Shown: positions 34,089 to 44,257 of the stretch, one piece after another
Numbering within the stretch: position 1 is the first letter of the stretch
How the letters are laid out: every line of letters begins with the position of its first letter
DNA from: Streptomyces sp. NBC_00820
GTDB lineage: Bacteria; Actinomycetota; Actinomycetes; Streptomycetales; Streptomycetaceae
Direction of reading: 5' to 3'
NCBI RefSeq assembly: GCF_036347055.1
Contig: NZ_CP108882.1
Location: forward strand, 4,228,501 to 4,292,500
Length of the DNA stretch: 64,000 nt
Notes under the pieces: generated by a model
The model's database searches: none
What the model was told of the DNA's origin: nothing
Seen by the model: the letters and a program-made list of their open reading frames with translations, nothing else
Position numbers and translations under genes: made by a program

Positions 34089-35543
34089 GTGACCGGTGCC
34101 GGTGTGGAAGTGGAAGCGGAAGCGGGAGTGGCGGAGACGGCCGGGCGGGGGGCCGAGGTGGGCCGGCTGCCCCGGATACGCGGCTTCGCCCAGTGGCCCC
34201 AGCCCGGCTCGCCGAAGGAGCAGGGCAAGGCGCTCAGGACCGCCGTGCCGCGCGACGCCCACCGCACCCTCGACCTCGACGACGCGCGCCCGGACGCGGT
34301 CGCCGCGGTCGAGGGGTCCAACACCGGCCGCATACCCGCACTGACCCCGATCCGGGTGGGCCGGATGGCGGCCACCCCCTTCGCCTTCCTGCGCGGCTCG
34401 GCCGGCCTCATGGCGTACGACCTCGCGCGCACCCCCATGACCGGGATCGGCACCCAGATATGCGGTGACGCGCACGCCGCCAACTTCGGGCTGTACGGCG
34501 ACGCCCGCGGCGGCCTGGTCATCGACCTCAACGACTTCGACGAGACCGTGCACGGCCCCTGGGAGTGGGACCTGAAGCGGCTCGCGGCCTCGCTGGTGCT
34601 GGCGGGCCGGGAGGCGGGCGCCGACGAGGACACCTGCCGCGCGGCCGCCCAGGACGCGGCCGGCGCCTACCGGCGCACCATGCGGCTCCTCGCCAAGCTG
34701 CCCGTGCTGGACGCGTGGAACGCCATCGCGGACGAGGAACTCGTCTCCCACACCGACGCCCACGACCTGCTCGGCACCCTGGAGCGGGTCGCGGAGAAGG
34801 CACGGGCCAACACCAGCGGCCGGTTCGCGGCCAAGTCGACCGAGCGGCTGGAGGACGGCGGACGCCGCTTCGTCGACGCTCCCCCGGTGCTGCGCCGGGT
34901 CCCGGACGCCGAGGCCGCCGCCGTCGCCGCCTCCCTGGAGTCGTACCTGACGACGCTCTCCGCGGACCGGCTGCCGCTGCTGGCCCGGCACGCCGTGCAC
35001 GACGTCGCTTTCCGGGTGGTCGGCACCGGCAGCGTCGGCACCCGGTCGTACGTGGTGCTGCTGCTGGACCACCGCGGCGAGCCCCTGGTGCTCCAGGTGA
35101 AGGAGGCCCGCCCCTCCGCGCTGGTCCCGCACCTGGCCGCGGCCGGGTTCGAGCCGCCGGCCGCCGGGCACGAGGGGCGCCGGGTGGTCCTCGGGCAGAA
35201 GCGGATGCAGGTCGTCAGCGACAACCTGCTGGGCTGGACGACGGTCGACGGACGGCCGTTCCAGGTACGGCAGTTCCGCAACCGCAAGGGCAGCGTCGAC
35301 CCCGCCGCCCTCGCCGCCGACCAGGTCGACGACTACGGCCGCATGACCGGAGCCCTGCTCGCCCGCGCCCACGCCCACAGCGCCGACCCCCGCCTGATCG
35401 CCGGGTACTGCGGCAAGAACGAGGAGCTGGACGAGGCGGTCGCCGCCTTCGCCGTCGCCTACGCCGACCGCACCGAGGCCGACCACGCGGAGTTGGTGAC
35501 CGCGGTGCGGTCAGGACGGATCGCGGCCGAGTCGGGCGTGTGA
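34089..35543 (+). CDS. DUF2252 family protein
   Basis: About 484 aa. DUF2252 resembles protein-kinase/APH folds: MAATPFAFLRGSAGLM, CGDAHAANFGLYG and DLNDFDET carry the conserved His-Asn-Asp residues of a kinase-like active site, and QVKEARPSAL follows later. Biological role unknown. GTG 34089 is chosen because GGGAAGG lies 8 nt upstream and it gives the family's usual length. Confidence 0.85.
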   Translation: MTGAGVEVEAEAGVAETAGRGAEVGRLPRIRGFAQWPQPGSPKEQGKALRTAVPRDAHRTLDLDDARPDAVAAVEGSNTGRIPALTPIRVGRMAATPFAFLRGSAGLMAYDLARTPMTGIGTQICGDAHAANFGLYGDARGGLVIDLNDFDETVHGPWEWDLKRLAASLVLAGREAGADEDTCRAAAQDAAGAYRRTMRLLAKLPVLDAWNAIADEELVSHTDAHDLLGTLERVAEKARANTSGRFAAKSTERLEDGGRRFVDAPPVLRRVPDAEAAAVAASLESYLTTLSADRLPLLARHAVHDVAFRVVGTGSVGTRSYVVLLLDHRGEPLVLQVKEARPSALVPHLAAAGFEPPAAGHEGRRVVLGQKRMQVVSDNLLGWTTVDGRPFQVRQFRNRKGSVDPAALAADQVDDYGRMTGALLARAHAHSADPRLIAGYCGKNEELDEAVAAFAVAYADRTEADHAELVTAVRSGRIAAESGV

Positions 35544-35585
35544 GGGCCGGCGGGAGGCTCGGGTGGGCCGGCGGGAGGCTTGGGT
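35544..35585. repeat. 21-bp tandem duplication
   Basis: Two adjacent 21-bp units (GGGCCGGCGGGAGGCTCGGG and a copy with C to T) directly after the DUF2252 stop, followed by a degenerate third (about 35586-35600). Confidence 0.8.
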
Positions 35586-35826
35586 GCCGGTGGGAGCTGG
35601 ACGCGGGCCGGTGGGAGGTGTGTGCGGGCCGCTGGGGCGGCGTGTGGTGGGTGAGGGGCTTTGTGCGGGTGCTGGACTGCGGGGGTGGCTGGCCCGGGGG
35701 CGGTAAGGGTGGGCGCGGGCGAAGCGTGGGGACGTGCGGGCCGAGCGGGCCGTGGGGGCGTGGCGCCGGTCCGCCGAGTCCGGCCGGAACGGCCGACGCG
35801 TTCCGGCCGTGGCCTACGCTGTCCGG

Positions 35827-36639
35827 GTGACGACCCCGGAAGCTGAGCAGTCCCAGACACCGCGGCCCGAGGAGCGGCTGGAAAAGGCCGTACGCGCCGC
35901 CGAGCAGGCGTTGATCGAGTTCGAGATCGCTGTCGAGACCTTCCGTGTCGAGGTCGAGAACTTCTCCCGGCTGCACGATCAGAAGCTCGGCCCGCTCTAC
36001 TCCCACATCGAGGAGCTGGACGCCCAGATCGCCGAGGCGAGGGCCGCCCGCACCGGCGACCCCGAGGACATCCGGCGTGCCGAGGAGGCCCGCGCCCACG
36101 TCCAGCCGATCCCCGGCGTGGAGGAGCTGCTGCACGGCTGGATGGACGGCCACGGCCTGTTCCCGGAGGCCGCCGCGATGCTCACCGAACAGGCCGTTCG
36201 TCCGCCCCAGCGGGTCCGGCCCGGCGAGGAGGCCCGCAAGCTCTACCGCGAGCTGGCACGCAGCGCCCACCCCGACCTCGCCCAGGAGGAGAAGGAACGG
36301 CTGCGGCGTGAGGAGTTCATCACCCGCGTCAACTCCGCCTACGCGCGCGGCGACGTGGCCCTGCTGAAGGAGCTGGCCGCGGAGTGGGCCGCGGTCCCGG
36401 TGCAGCCCGAGCGGCCGCCGAGCCCCAGCGAGGAGCTGTACGCCCGCCTCGAATGGCTCTCCGAGCGCAAGGAGCTGCTCACCCTGGTCGCCCGCGAGCT
36501 GGAGAACGGTGCGATCGCCGGCATGCTGCGGCTGGCCCCGGACGACCCCGACGGCCTCCTGGACGAGATCGCCGGGAAGCTGCTCGCCGACATCCACCAG
36601 CGGGAGACCGAGCTGGCCGGGCTGCACGGGCAGGGGTGA
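35827..36639 (+). CDS. Coiled-coil protein with J-domain-like segment
   Basis: 270 aa. An N-terminal helical region (about 15-95, AEQALIEFEIAVETFRVEVENF) probably forms a coiled coil; residues about 135-180 (ARKLYRELARSAHPDLAQEEK...ITRVNSAYARGD) match a J-domain helix II-HPD-helix III, so it may stimulate DnaK. The C-terminus is helical. No Zn-finger or membrane segment. Start GTG 35827; longer frame unlikely. Confidence 0.75.
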   Translation: MTTPEAEQSQTPRPEERLEKAVRAAEQALIEFEIAVETFRVEVENFSRLHDQKLGPLYSHIEELDAQIAEARAARTGDPEDIRRAEEARAHVQPIPGVEELLHGWMDGHGLFPEAAAMLTEQAVRPPQRVRPGEEARKLYRELARSAHPDLAQEEKERLRREEFITRVNSAYARGDVALLKELAAEWAAVPVQPERPPSPSEELYARLEWLSERKELLTLVARELENGAIAGMLRLAPDDPDGLLDEIAGKLLADIHQRETELAGLHGQG

Positions 36640-36670
36640 CTCCCGGCCCGCTTCGGGTAGCGTCGGAGAC

Positions 36671-37018
36671 ATGCGTTTCGGAGCTGGTGTGCCCACGGTC
36701 GAGGTCACGGACCTCAAGGACGACGACTTTCTGCTGGACGTCCGCGAGGACGACGAGTGGCAGGCGGGTCATGCCGCGGGCGCGCTGCACATCCCCATGA
36801 GCGAGTTCGTCGCCCGGTACGGCGAGCTGACCGAGGCCGCCCCGCAGGACGGCCGGGTCAACGTGATCTGCCGCTCCGGCGGCCGCTCGGCCCAGGTCAC
36901 GATGTACCTGGGCCAGCAGGGCATCGACGCCGTGAACGTCGGCGGCGGCATGCAGGCCTGGGAGTCGGCCGGCCGCCCCGTGGTCACGGACGACGGGCAG
37001 CCCGGCTTCGTTCGATAG
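36671..37018 (+). CDS. Rhodanese-like protein
   Basis: 115 aa single rhodanese domain. LLDVREDDEWQAGHAAGALHIP and the active-site loop CRSGGRS with the nucleophilic Cys are intact, so sulfur transfer is possible. ATG 36671 is used. Ends before a convergent terminator. Confidence 0.92.
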   Translation: MRFGAGVPTVEVTDLKDDDFLLDVREDDEWQAGHAAGALHIPMSEFVARYGELTEAAPQDGRVNVICRSGGRSAQVTMYLGQQGIDAVNVGGGMQAWESAGRPVVTDDGQPGFVR

Positions 37019-37058
37019 CCGGCTGAGCGGAGCCCGGCTGAGCGGAGCCCGACCGAGC

Positions 37059-37087
37059 GGGACCCGACCGGCCTTCGGTTCGGTCCC
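37059..37087. terminator. Hairpin between rhodanese and paaE
   Basis: GGGACCCGACCG (37059-37070) pairs imperfectly with CGGTTCGGTCCC (37076-37087). Two copies of GGCTGAGCGGAGCCC precede it. Confidence 0.5.
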
Positions 37088-37107
37088 GGCTCAGCCCCGG
37101 CCGGGTC

Positions 37108-38172
37108 TCAGCGGTCGAAGTCCAGCTCCACCGACTCCGTCACCGGGTGCGACTGGCACGCCAGCACGTACCCGGCCTCCGTCTCCTCCGTCTCCAGCGC
37201 GAAGTTGCGGTCCATGCGGATCTCGCCGGAGACGAGGAAGGCCCGGCAGGTGCCGCACACGCCGCCCTTGCAGGCGTAGGGGGCGTCGGGCCGGTTGCGC
37301 AGGACCGTGTCCAGCAGCGACTCGCCGTCCTGGACCGGCCAGGTGCCGCCGCGTCCGTCGAGCCGGGCGGTGACGGTGCTGTGCGCGGGCGCCTGTCCGG
37401 TGGCCGCCGGCGCCGAACCCCCGTCCACGTGGAAGATCTCCTGGTGGATCCGGGTCCGGTCCACGCCCAGCCCGCGCAGCGCCTCCTCCGCGCCCTGCAC
37501 CAGCCCGTACGGCCCGCACAGGAACCATCCCGCCACCTGGTCCACCGGCAGCAGCGCGGGCAGCAGTCCCGCGAGCCGCTCCCGGTCCAGCCGTCCGGAC
37601 GGCAGGCCCGCCTGCTGTTCCTCCCGGGAGAGCACGGTCACCAGCTGCAGGCGTTCCGGATAGCGGTCCTTCAGATCCGCGACCTCTTCCAGGAACATCG
37701 TCGAGGCCGCCGTGCGGTCGCCGCGTATCAGGCAGAAACGGGCCTCCGGCTCCCGTGCCAGCAGCGTGGCGACGATCGACAGCACCGGGGTGATGCCGCT
37801 GCCGCCGACGACCGCCGCGTACCAACCCGGGGCCGGGTCCAGCGTGAAGCGGCCGGCCGGGGTCATGACCTCCAGCTCGTCCCCGACGCCGATCTCCTTC
37901 AGCGCGTACGTCGAGAAGGCACCGCCGTCGACCAGCCGCACGCCCACCCGCAGGGTGCCGGGGCCCGCACCGGCCGGGTCGGGGGCCGGGGAACAGATCG
38001 AGTAGGTACGCCGTATCTCGACGCCGTCCGCGCTGCGCCGCAGGGTGAGGTGCTGGCCGGGCGCGTGCCGGTACTCCTCCCGCAGCTCGGGCGGGACGGT
38101 GAGGGTGAGGGCGACGGAGTCATCGGTGAGCCGGTCGACCGCGGCCACGGGGAGCGGGTGGAAGCGTGCCAT
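37108..38172 (-). CDS. paaE: Phenylacetyl-CoA epoxidase reductase subunit PaaE
   Basis: 354 aa. FAD-binding domain (RRTYSICS), NAD-binding domain (VVGGSGITPVLSI, FLCGPYGLV) and a C-terminal 2Fe-2S ferredoxin domain (CKGGVCGTCRAFL and a later Cys in LACQSHP). Passes electrons from NADPH to the PaaA di-iron centre. ATG 38172 has AAGGAG 5 nt upstream and overlaps the paaD stop (TGATG). Confidence 0.96.
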   Translation of the reverse strand: MARFHPLPVAAVDRLTDDSVALTLTVPPELREEYRHAPGQHLTLRRSADGVEIRRTYSICSPAPDPAGAGPGTLRVGVRLVDGGAFSTYALKEIGVGDELEVMTPAGRFTLDPAPGWYAAVVGGSGITPVLSIVATLLAREPEARFCLIRGDRTAASTMFLEEVADLKDRYPERLQLVTVLSREEQQAGLPSGRLDRERLAGLLPALLPVDQVAGWFLCGPYGLVQGAEEALRGLGVDRTRIHQEIFHVDGGSAPAATGQAPAHSTVTARLDGRGGTWPVQDGESLLDTVLRNRPDAPYACKGGVCGTCRAFLVSGEIRMDRNFALETEETEAGYVLACQSHPVTESVELDFDR

Positions 38173-38738
38173 CACAACTCCTTGAAGTGGTCGAAGGGTT
38201 CACGGCAGCCGAGACAGCGGCGCAGCGCCTTGCAGGCGGTGGAGGAGAACCTGCTCAGCAGCTCGGTGTCGGCGGACCCGCAGTGCGGGCAGCGCACCGG
38301 GTCGGGCTGTCCCGCTTCTTCCGTGGCGGTGTGCGCCGAGGTGGTGTGCGCAGGGGTGGTGCGGGTCGGTCCCAGGGACACGGCGACCGGACCGGGGTCG
38401 TGGTGTTCGCGTGGGGGAGCGATGCCGAACTCCTGGAGTTTGCGGCGCCCTTCGGGGGTGATGTCGTCGGTCGACCAGGCGGGCGCGAGCACCGTGCGGA
38501 CGGTGACCTCACGCATGCCGTGGGCGCGCAGCACCCGCTCGATGTCCATGCTCATCGCCTCGATGGCGGGGCAGCCGGTGTAGGTCGGGGTCAGATCGAC
38601 CTCCACCGCGCCGGTGTCGGCGACGTGCACCGCGCGCAGGACGCCGAGCTCCTGGAGGGTGAGCACGGGCAGTTCGGGGTCGGGTACCGAACCGGCCAGC
38701 TCCAGCAGCTCCGCCTCCAGGGCGGTGGCGGTCACCAT
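38172..38738 (-). CDS. paaD: PaaD, maturation factor of phenylacetyl-CoA epoxidase
   Basis: 188 aa. N-terminal MIP18/DUF59 domain (VPDPELPVLTLQELGVL, DLTPTYTGCPAI) and a C-terminal zinc site (CPHCGSADTELLS...CLGCREPF). Needed for assembly of the iron centre. Start ATG 38738 overlaps the paaC stop by 7 nt. Confidence 0.94.
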   Translation of the reverse strand: MVTATALEAELLELAGSVPDPELPVLTLQELGVLRAVHVADTGAVEVDLTPTYTGCPAIEAMSMDIERVLRAHGMREVTVRTVLAPAWSTDDITPEGRRKLQEFGIAPPREHHDPGPVAVSLGPTRTTPAHTTSAHTATEEAGQPDPVRCPHCGSADTELLSRFSSTACKALRRCLGCREPFDHFKEL

Positions 38739-39451
38739 GACGCTCCCGGGTGGCTGCGGTGCAGATGCTGCATCTCGGCGAGCATCCGCCCGAAGGACTC
38801 GGTGTGCAGGCCCTGCCGGCCCGCGCCCGCCGCCCAGGCGCCGGTGCGCGGCCCTTCGGGCACGGTCAGGGTGGCCCGGCCGAGTATGTCCGCCACCGAC
38901 TCCGTCCAACGGGCCTCCATGGCCTGCCAGTCGACGTCCACGCCCTCGACCGGCTGGAACATCTCGCCGGTGAACCGCCACAGCGCCGCGCAGGCCCGAC
39001 CCATCCGTTCCTGGCTGAGGGCGGTGCCGTCGCCGAGCCGCAGGGTCCACTGCTCGGCGTGGTCGCGGTGGTAGGCGACCTCCTTGACGGCCTTTGCGGC
39101 CAGCGGGGCGAACGGCCCGTCTCCGGCGGCGAGTTCCGCGTACAGCAGGTGCTGGTAGGTGGAGAAGTACAGCTGGCGGGCGATGGTGTGGGCGAAGTCG
39201 CCGTTCGGCTGCTCGACCAGCTGGAGGTTGCGGAAGGCGCGTTCCTCGCGCAGATAGGCCAGGTCGTCCTCGTCGCCTGCCATGGAGAGCAGGATGCGGG
39301 CCTGGCCGAGGAGGTCGAGGGCGATGTTGGCGAGGGCGACCTCCTCCTCCAGGACGGGGGCGTGCCCGGCCCACTCCCCCAGGCGGTGGGAGAGCACCAG
39401 GGCGTCGTCGCCGAGGGCGAGCGCGGCGGTCGCGGGGACGGTCGCGGTCAC
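38732..39451 (-). CDS. paaC: Phenylacetyl-CoA epoxidase subunit PaaC
   Basis: 239 aa helical ferritin-like structural subunit (LGEWAGHAPVLEEEVALANIALDLLGQAR, AYHRDHAEQW). Stabilises PaaA in the PaaABC(E) complex. Start GTG 39451 overlaps the paaB stop by 4 nt. Confidence 0.95.
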   Translation of the reverse strand: MTATVPATAALALGDDALVLSHRLGEWAGHAPVLEEEVALANIALDLLGQARILLSMAGDEDDLAYLREERAFRNLQLVEQPNGDFAHTIARQLYFSTYQHLLYAELAAGDGPFAPLAAKAVKEVAYHRDHAEQWTLRLGDGTALSQERMGRACAALWRFTGEMFQPVEGVDVDWQAMEARWTESVADILGRATLTVPEGPRTGAWAAGAGRQGLHTESFGRMLAEMQHLHRSHPGASW

Positions 39452-39731
39452 AGGTGCTTCACCCCTTCCGGGATGTCGTAGAAGGTCGGGTGCCGGTAGG
39501 GCTTGTCGGCGGCCGGCTCGAAGAACGGGTCCTTCTCGTCGGGCGAGGAGGCGGTGATCACGGCGGCCGGGACGACCCAGATCGAGACGCCTTCGCCGCG
39601 CCGGGTGTACAGGTCGCGGGCGTTGCGCAGGGCCAGCTCCGCGTCGGGGGCGTGCAGGCTGCCGGCGTGGGTGTGGGAGAGGCCGCGCCGGGAGCGCACG
39701 AAGACCTCCCACAGGGGCCAGTCGGTGTTCG

Positions 39732-39735
<4 letters not shown>
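39448..39735 (-). CDS. paaB: Phenylacetyl-CoA epoxidase subunit PaaB
   Basis: 95 aa small subunit ([45 protein letters not shown]). Bridges PaaAC heterodimers. ATG 39735 overlaps the paaA stop (ATGA). Confidence 0.95.
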
Positions 39736-40760
<1,025 letters not shown>

Positions 40761-41250
40761 GCGGTCCCCCTGACCTCGGGCTCTGCGTGGAACACGTCCC
40801 GACCGATCGTTCGGTCCGTGCGCATCAATGGTGTGCCGGGCCGCGGTCGGGTGTCAACCGCTGTGGAAAACGCCCAGGGAAACGCGGAAAAGGCTGCGGG
40901 CCGCCTGTGGACAACTCCGCCGCACCGGGGACCGTGACTGCGGCACGGCGGGGATCGCGGGAGGTGAGAGAGGTGAGGTGGGGCCCCGCCCGGCAGGGGC
41001 GGCGGGCGCGGGCGACGTCGCACGGGGGCGCTGCCCGCGGGCCGCACGGGGATGCCGCGAGTCGTCGCGGGGCGCCGCGTGCCGAACGGCGTGGTGAGGG
41101 CGACGGCTTCCGGGCCGTACCCGGGGCTGCGCCCGGCGGGCCCCGCTGAGTACCGTTCCGTGCGAGCGCCGACCAAGGGGGCGCTCGTGGGTCATGAGGC
41201 GCCTGTGCCGGGCGGCCGGACGACAGAGCGGAAACGGGGGACGGGCCGGA
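40761..41250. promoter_or_regulatory. Divergent region between paaA and DUF5819 gene
   Basis: 490 bp. Near paaA: a TetR-type palindrome at 40802-40815. Further on: a DnaA-like box TGTGGACAA (40906-40914) and a weaker TGTGGAAAA (40862-40870). The rest is G-rich with no supported gene; the DUF5819 promoter should be in the right half. Confidence 0.5.
40802..40815. promoter_or_regulatory. Putative PaaR-type operator at paaA promoter
   Basis: ACCGATCGTTCGGT fits ACCGNNCGNNCGGT, the core of the operator I recall for TetR-type PaaR of Corynebacterium. A second perfect match is at 46044-46057 between paaN and paaH. Confidence 0.7.
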
Positions 41251-42291
41251 ATGGACGCGTACGAAGAGGACGCGCGGGCCCCGCGCGGGCCGGACGGCCC
41301 GCGCGGGCTGACCGGGACGGCCGAGGCGGACACGACGGCCGACGCGGACGAGAGGGCCGAGGCGGCGGCGAAGACGGCTGAGGCGACAGGGGCGGCTGGG
41401 GTGGCTGGCGCGGCTGGGACGACTGAGACGGCTGGGTCGCGGTCCCTGGAGGATTCCGGGGACTCCGAAGGACCGCAGGACGGCATCGCCCCGCCCGCCG
41501 ACGGCCCGGGCACGGGTGACTCGGCGTCCTCAGCGGCTTCGGCCTCTTCGGCCTCTTCGGCGGCCTCGGCGTCATCCGTGTCTCTCGCGTCGACCGGGTC
41601 CCCCGCGTCGCCGGAGCCCTCCGTACTTCACGGCGACGGCGACGGCGCCGGCATCGCCGCGCTCTCCCGTCCCTACCGGGTCGCCGCCGCGGTGGTGCTC
41701 GCGGCGGTCGCCGTCACCACGTGTGTGCACCTCGGCATGGTGTTCCTGAGTCTCGCGCCGGCGAACACGGTGACCAAGAAGCACGGCAAGGTCGTCGAGG
41801 ACTGGGTCTACCCGGAGTTCGAGCAGAACTGGAAACTGTTCGCCCCCAATCCGCTCCAGCAGAACATCGCCGTCCAGGCGCGCGCCAAGGTGCGGACGAA
41901 GGGCGGCGGCCTGTACACCACCGGCTGGTACGACCTCTCCGCGCAGGACGGTGCCGCGATAGACGGCAACCTCGCGCCCAGCCACACCCAGCAGAACCAG
42001 CTGCGCCGCGGCTGGGACTTCCTCGTCGCCACGCACGGCACGGACGACCGGTTCGTGGGCGTGCGCGGCGCGCTCGCCGAGCACTACGTGCGCCGGATCG
42101 TGGTGATGCGCCTGTACCGCGGCGACACACTCGGCAAGGAGGGCGTCATACAGAGCGTCCAGGTCCGTTCCCGAACCACCAATGTGCGGCCGCCCGCCTG
42201 GAGCGGCGAGAAGATCTCCGTGAAGCCCGTCTACCGGATGCTGTCCTGGTGGACGGTGCCCGGCGACGAGGCCGCGGGAGGTGTGCGGTGA
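41251..42291 (+). CDS. DUF5819 family protein
   Basis: 346 aa. The first 140 residues are low-complexity Ala/Ser/Glu; one membrane helix follows (VAAAVVLAAVAVTTCVHLGMVFLSL) and then an extracytoplasmic domain with PEFEQNWKLFAPNPLQQN, the DUF5819 signature. Its stop overlaps the start of the HTTM gene (GTGA). The pairing and the FAPNP motif resemble SdpA, which with SdpB matures a Bacillus killing peptide; this is inference. Confidence 0.8.
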   Translation: MDAYEEDARAPRGPDGPRGLTGTAEADTTADADERAEAAAKTAEATGAAGVAGAAGTTETAGSRSLEDSGDSEGPQDGIAPPADGPGTGDSASSAASASSASSAASASSVSLASTGSPASPEPSVLHGDGDGAGIAALSRPYRVAAAVVLAAVAVTTCVHLGMVFLSLAPANTVTKKHGKVVEDWVYPEFEQNWKLFAPNPLQQNIAVQARAKVRTKGGGLYTTGWYDLSAQDGAAIDGNLAPSHTQQNQLRRGWDFLVATHGTDDRFVGVRGALAEHYVRRIVVMRLYRGDTLGKEGVIQSVQVRSRTTNVRPPAWSGEKISVKPVYRMLSWWTVPGDEAAGGVR

Positions 42292-43505
42292 ACCGGTTCT
42301 CCCTGACGCTCTCGCGCGGCATAGCCCGCGTCACCGGATCGGCCCTGGGCCCGTACCAGAGCGCCGTGATCCGCATCGGCTTCGCCGCGACCTGGCTGCT
42401 GTTCCTGCTGCGTGAGTTCACCCACCGCCAGGACCTGTACGGTCCCGACGGTCCCTGGAGCTGGGGACTCGCCCAGCGCCTGATCTCCGACAACCACGCC
42501 TTCACGGCCCTGATGTGGTTCGAGGGCCGGTTCTGGTTCGAGACCTGCTACGCGCTGGCCGTCCTCGCCGGTGTGGCCCTGCTGCTCGGCTGGCGCACCC
42601 GGACCGCCTCGGTGCTGTTCATGGTCGGGGTGCTGTCGCTGCAGAACCGCAGCGTCTTCGTGGGGGACGGCGGCGACAACGTCCTGCACCTGATGTCGAT
42701 CTACCTGGTGTTCACGCGCTGCGGCCGGGTGTGGTCGCTGGACGCGCGACGGGCGGCCCGTGCCGAGGCGGCACGCGCGCGCGGGGAGTGCGTTCCCGCG
42801 GACCGGGTGGGCCCGGCGCTGTGGGTGGTGCTCGGCCTGGCGTTCGGCGGGGTGACGCTGGCGGGCCGGTCCGGGGGAGGCTGGCTGGTGCCGGCGCTGC
42901 TGTGGACCGTGTGGGTGGGGCTCGGCCTGTGGTGGGCCGTCGGACGCTGGGCGAAGTCCCCGCAGCCGCGGATGCTGCTGGAGGTGGTCGCCGACGTCCT
43001 GCACAACGGCGCCCTCGCGGTGATCATGGCGGAGGCCTGCCTGATCTACGCCACCGCCGGCTGGTACAAGATCCAGGGGTCGCGCTGGCAGGACGGCACC
43101 GCCGTCTACTACCCGCTCCACCTGGACTACTTCTCGCCTTGGCCGGCCCTCGCGGACCTGATGTCCTCCAGCGGCACGATGATGATGATCGCGGCCTACG
43201 GGACGGTCATGGTGCAGGTCGCCTTCCCGTTCACGCTGTTCAACCGGCGGGTCAAGAACGTCCTGCTGGTGCTGATGATGACCGAGCACGCCGTGATCGC
43301 GGTCGTGCTCGGGCTGCCTTTCTTCTCGCTGGCGATGATCACCGCGGACGCGGTGTTCCTGCCGACGGCGTTCCTGCTGCTCCTCGGTGGCTGGGTGGCC
43401 CGCGCGCGCGGGCGGCTGTTCCGGCGTGGCGAGGGGGACCGCACGCTGCCGTCGCCCCGTGCCCCGGAGGAGAGCGGCGCAGGACGCGTAGGGTTCACCG
43501 CATGA
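42288..43505 (+). CDS. HTTM domain membrane protein (SdpB/gamma-carboxylase-like)
   Basis: 405 aa with about eight or more membrane helices; HTTM region includes IRIGFAATWLLFLLRE, the short loop LQNRSVFVGDGGDNVLH and the YATAGWYKIQGSRWQDGTAVYYPLH block. Related to vitamin K-dependent gamma-carboxylase and SdpB folds. No C-terminal DCC1 or carboxylase extension. Translationally coupled to DUF5819 and to the methyltransferase. Confidence 0.85.
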   Translation: MNRFSLTLSRGIARVTGSALGPYQSAVIRIGFAATWLLFLLREFTHRQDLYGPDGPWSWGLAQRLISDNHAFTALMWFEGRFWFETCYALAVLAGVALLLGWRTRTASVLFMVGVLSLQNRSVFVGDGGDNVLHLMSIYLVFTRCGRVWSLDARRAARAEAARARGECVPADRVGPALWVVLGLAFGGVTLAGRSGGGWLVPALLWTVWVGLGLWWAVGRWAKSPQPRMLLEVVADVLHNGALAVIMAEACLIYATAGWYKIQGSRWQDGTAVYYPLHLDYFSPWPALADLMSSSGTMMMIAAYGTVMVQVAFPFTLFNRRVKNVLLVLMMTEHAVIAVVLGLPFFSLAMITADAVFLPTAFLLLLGGWVARARGRLFRRGEGDRTLPSPRAPEESGAGRVGFTA

Positions 43506-44257
43506 CCGACCCCCTGATCAGCTGGCGTGAGTGCGCCGGCAGCGCAGTGCTGCTCGACGGCTTCCACGCCCTCAAGCACGCGCTGCGCTTCGGGGCGGAG
43601 GTGCGGATGGCGGTCGCCACCGACCGGCGTGCGGCGCTCGCCCTCGCCGACGAGCTGGCCGGGGACGTCCGGGACAGGCTGGACGCGCTGCTGACGCAGG
43701 TGTCCGCGGAGGCGTACGCCTCCCTCGTGCCGCGTCCCCATCCGACCGGGGTGGCGGCGCTCGCCGTACGGCCGTCCCGCGAGGCCAATCTGCGGACGCT
43801 GGCCCACACCCCGCGCACCGCCCCCGTGGTGGTCCTCGACGACCCGCGCAACCTCGGCAACGCGGGCGCCGTGATCCGGCTGGCCGCCGGCTTCGGCGCG
43901 ACCGGGGTGGTCACCACGGGCACGCTCGACCCCTGGCATCCCACGGTGGTGCGCGGCGGGGCGGGGCTGCACTTCGCGACCGCCGTGGAGCGGCTCGACG
44001 TCGGCGAACTGCCTTCCGGGCCGCTGTTCGCCCTCGATCCGGAGGGCGACGACATCCGGGGCGTCAAGCTGCCCGACGACGCCGTGCTGGCGTTCGGCTC
44101 GGAGCGCAGCGGCCTGTCGGCGGAGCTGCGCGCGCGAGCGGATCATCTGCTGGCGCTGCCGATGCGCCCCCAGGTCTCCAGCTACAACCTGGCCACCAGT
44201 GTGGCCATGACGCTGTACCACTGGAGTGCGTCCGGGGGCGCACCCTCGGCTTCCTAG
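43502..44257 (+). CDS. TrmH/SpoU family RNA 2'-O-methyltransferase
   Basis: 251 aa. SPOUT motifs: VVLDDPRNLGNAGAVIRLAAGFGA (motif 1), AFGSERSGLS (motif 2) and LPMRPQVSSYNLATSVAMTLYH (motif 3). Methylates a tRNA or rRNA ribose; target unknown. ATG 43502 overlaps the HTTM stop. Its TAG stop shares CTAG with the convergent paaN stop. Confidence 0.93.
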   Translation: MTDPLISWRECAGSAVLLDGFHALKHALRFGAEVRMAVATDRRAALALADELAGDVRDRLDALLTQVSAEAYASLVPRPHPTGVAALAVRPSREANLRTLAHTPRTAPVVVLDDPRNLGNAGAVIRLAAGFGATGVVTTGTLDPWHPTVVRGGAGLHFATAVERLDVGELPSGPLFALDPEGDDIRGVKLPDDAVLAFGSERSGLSAELRARADHLLALPMRPQVSSYNLATSVAMTLYHWSASGGAPSAS

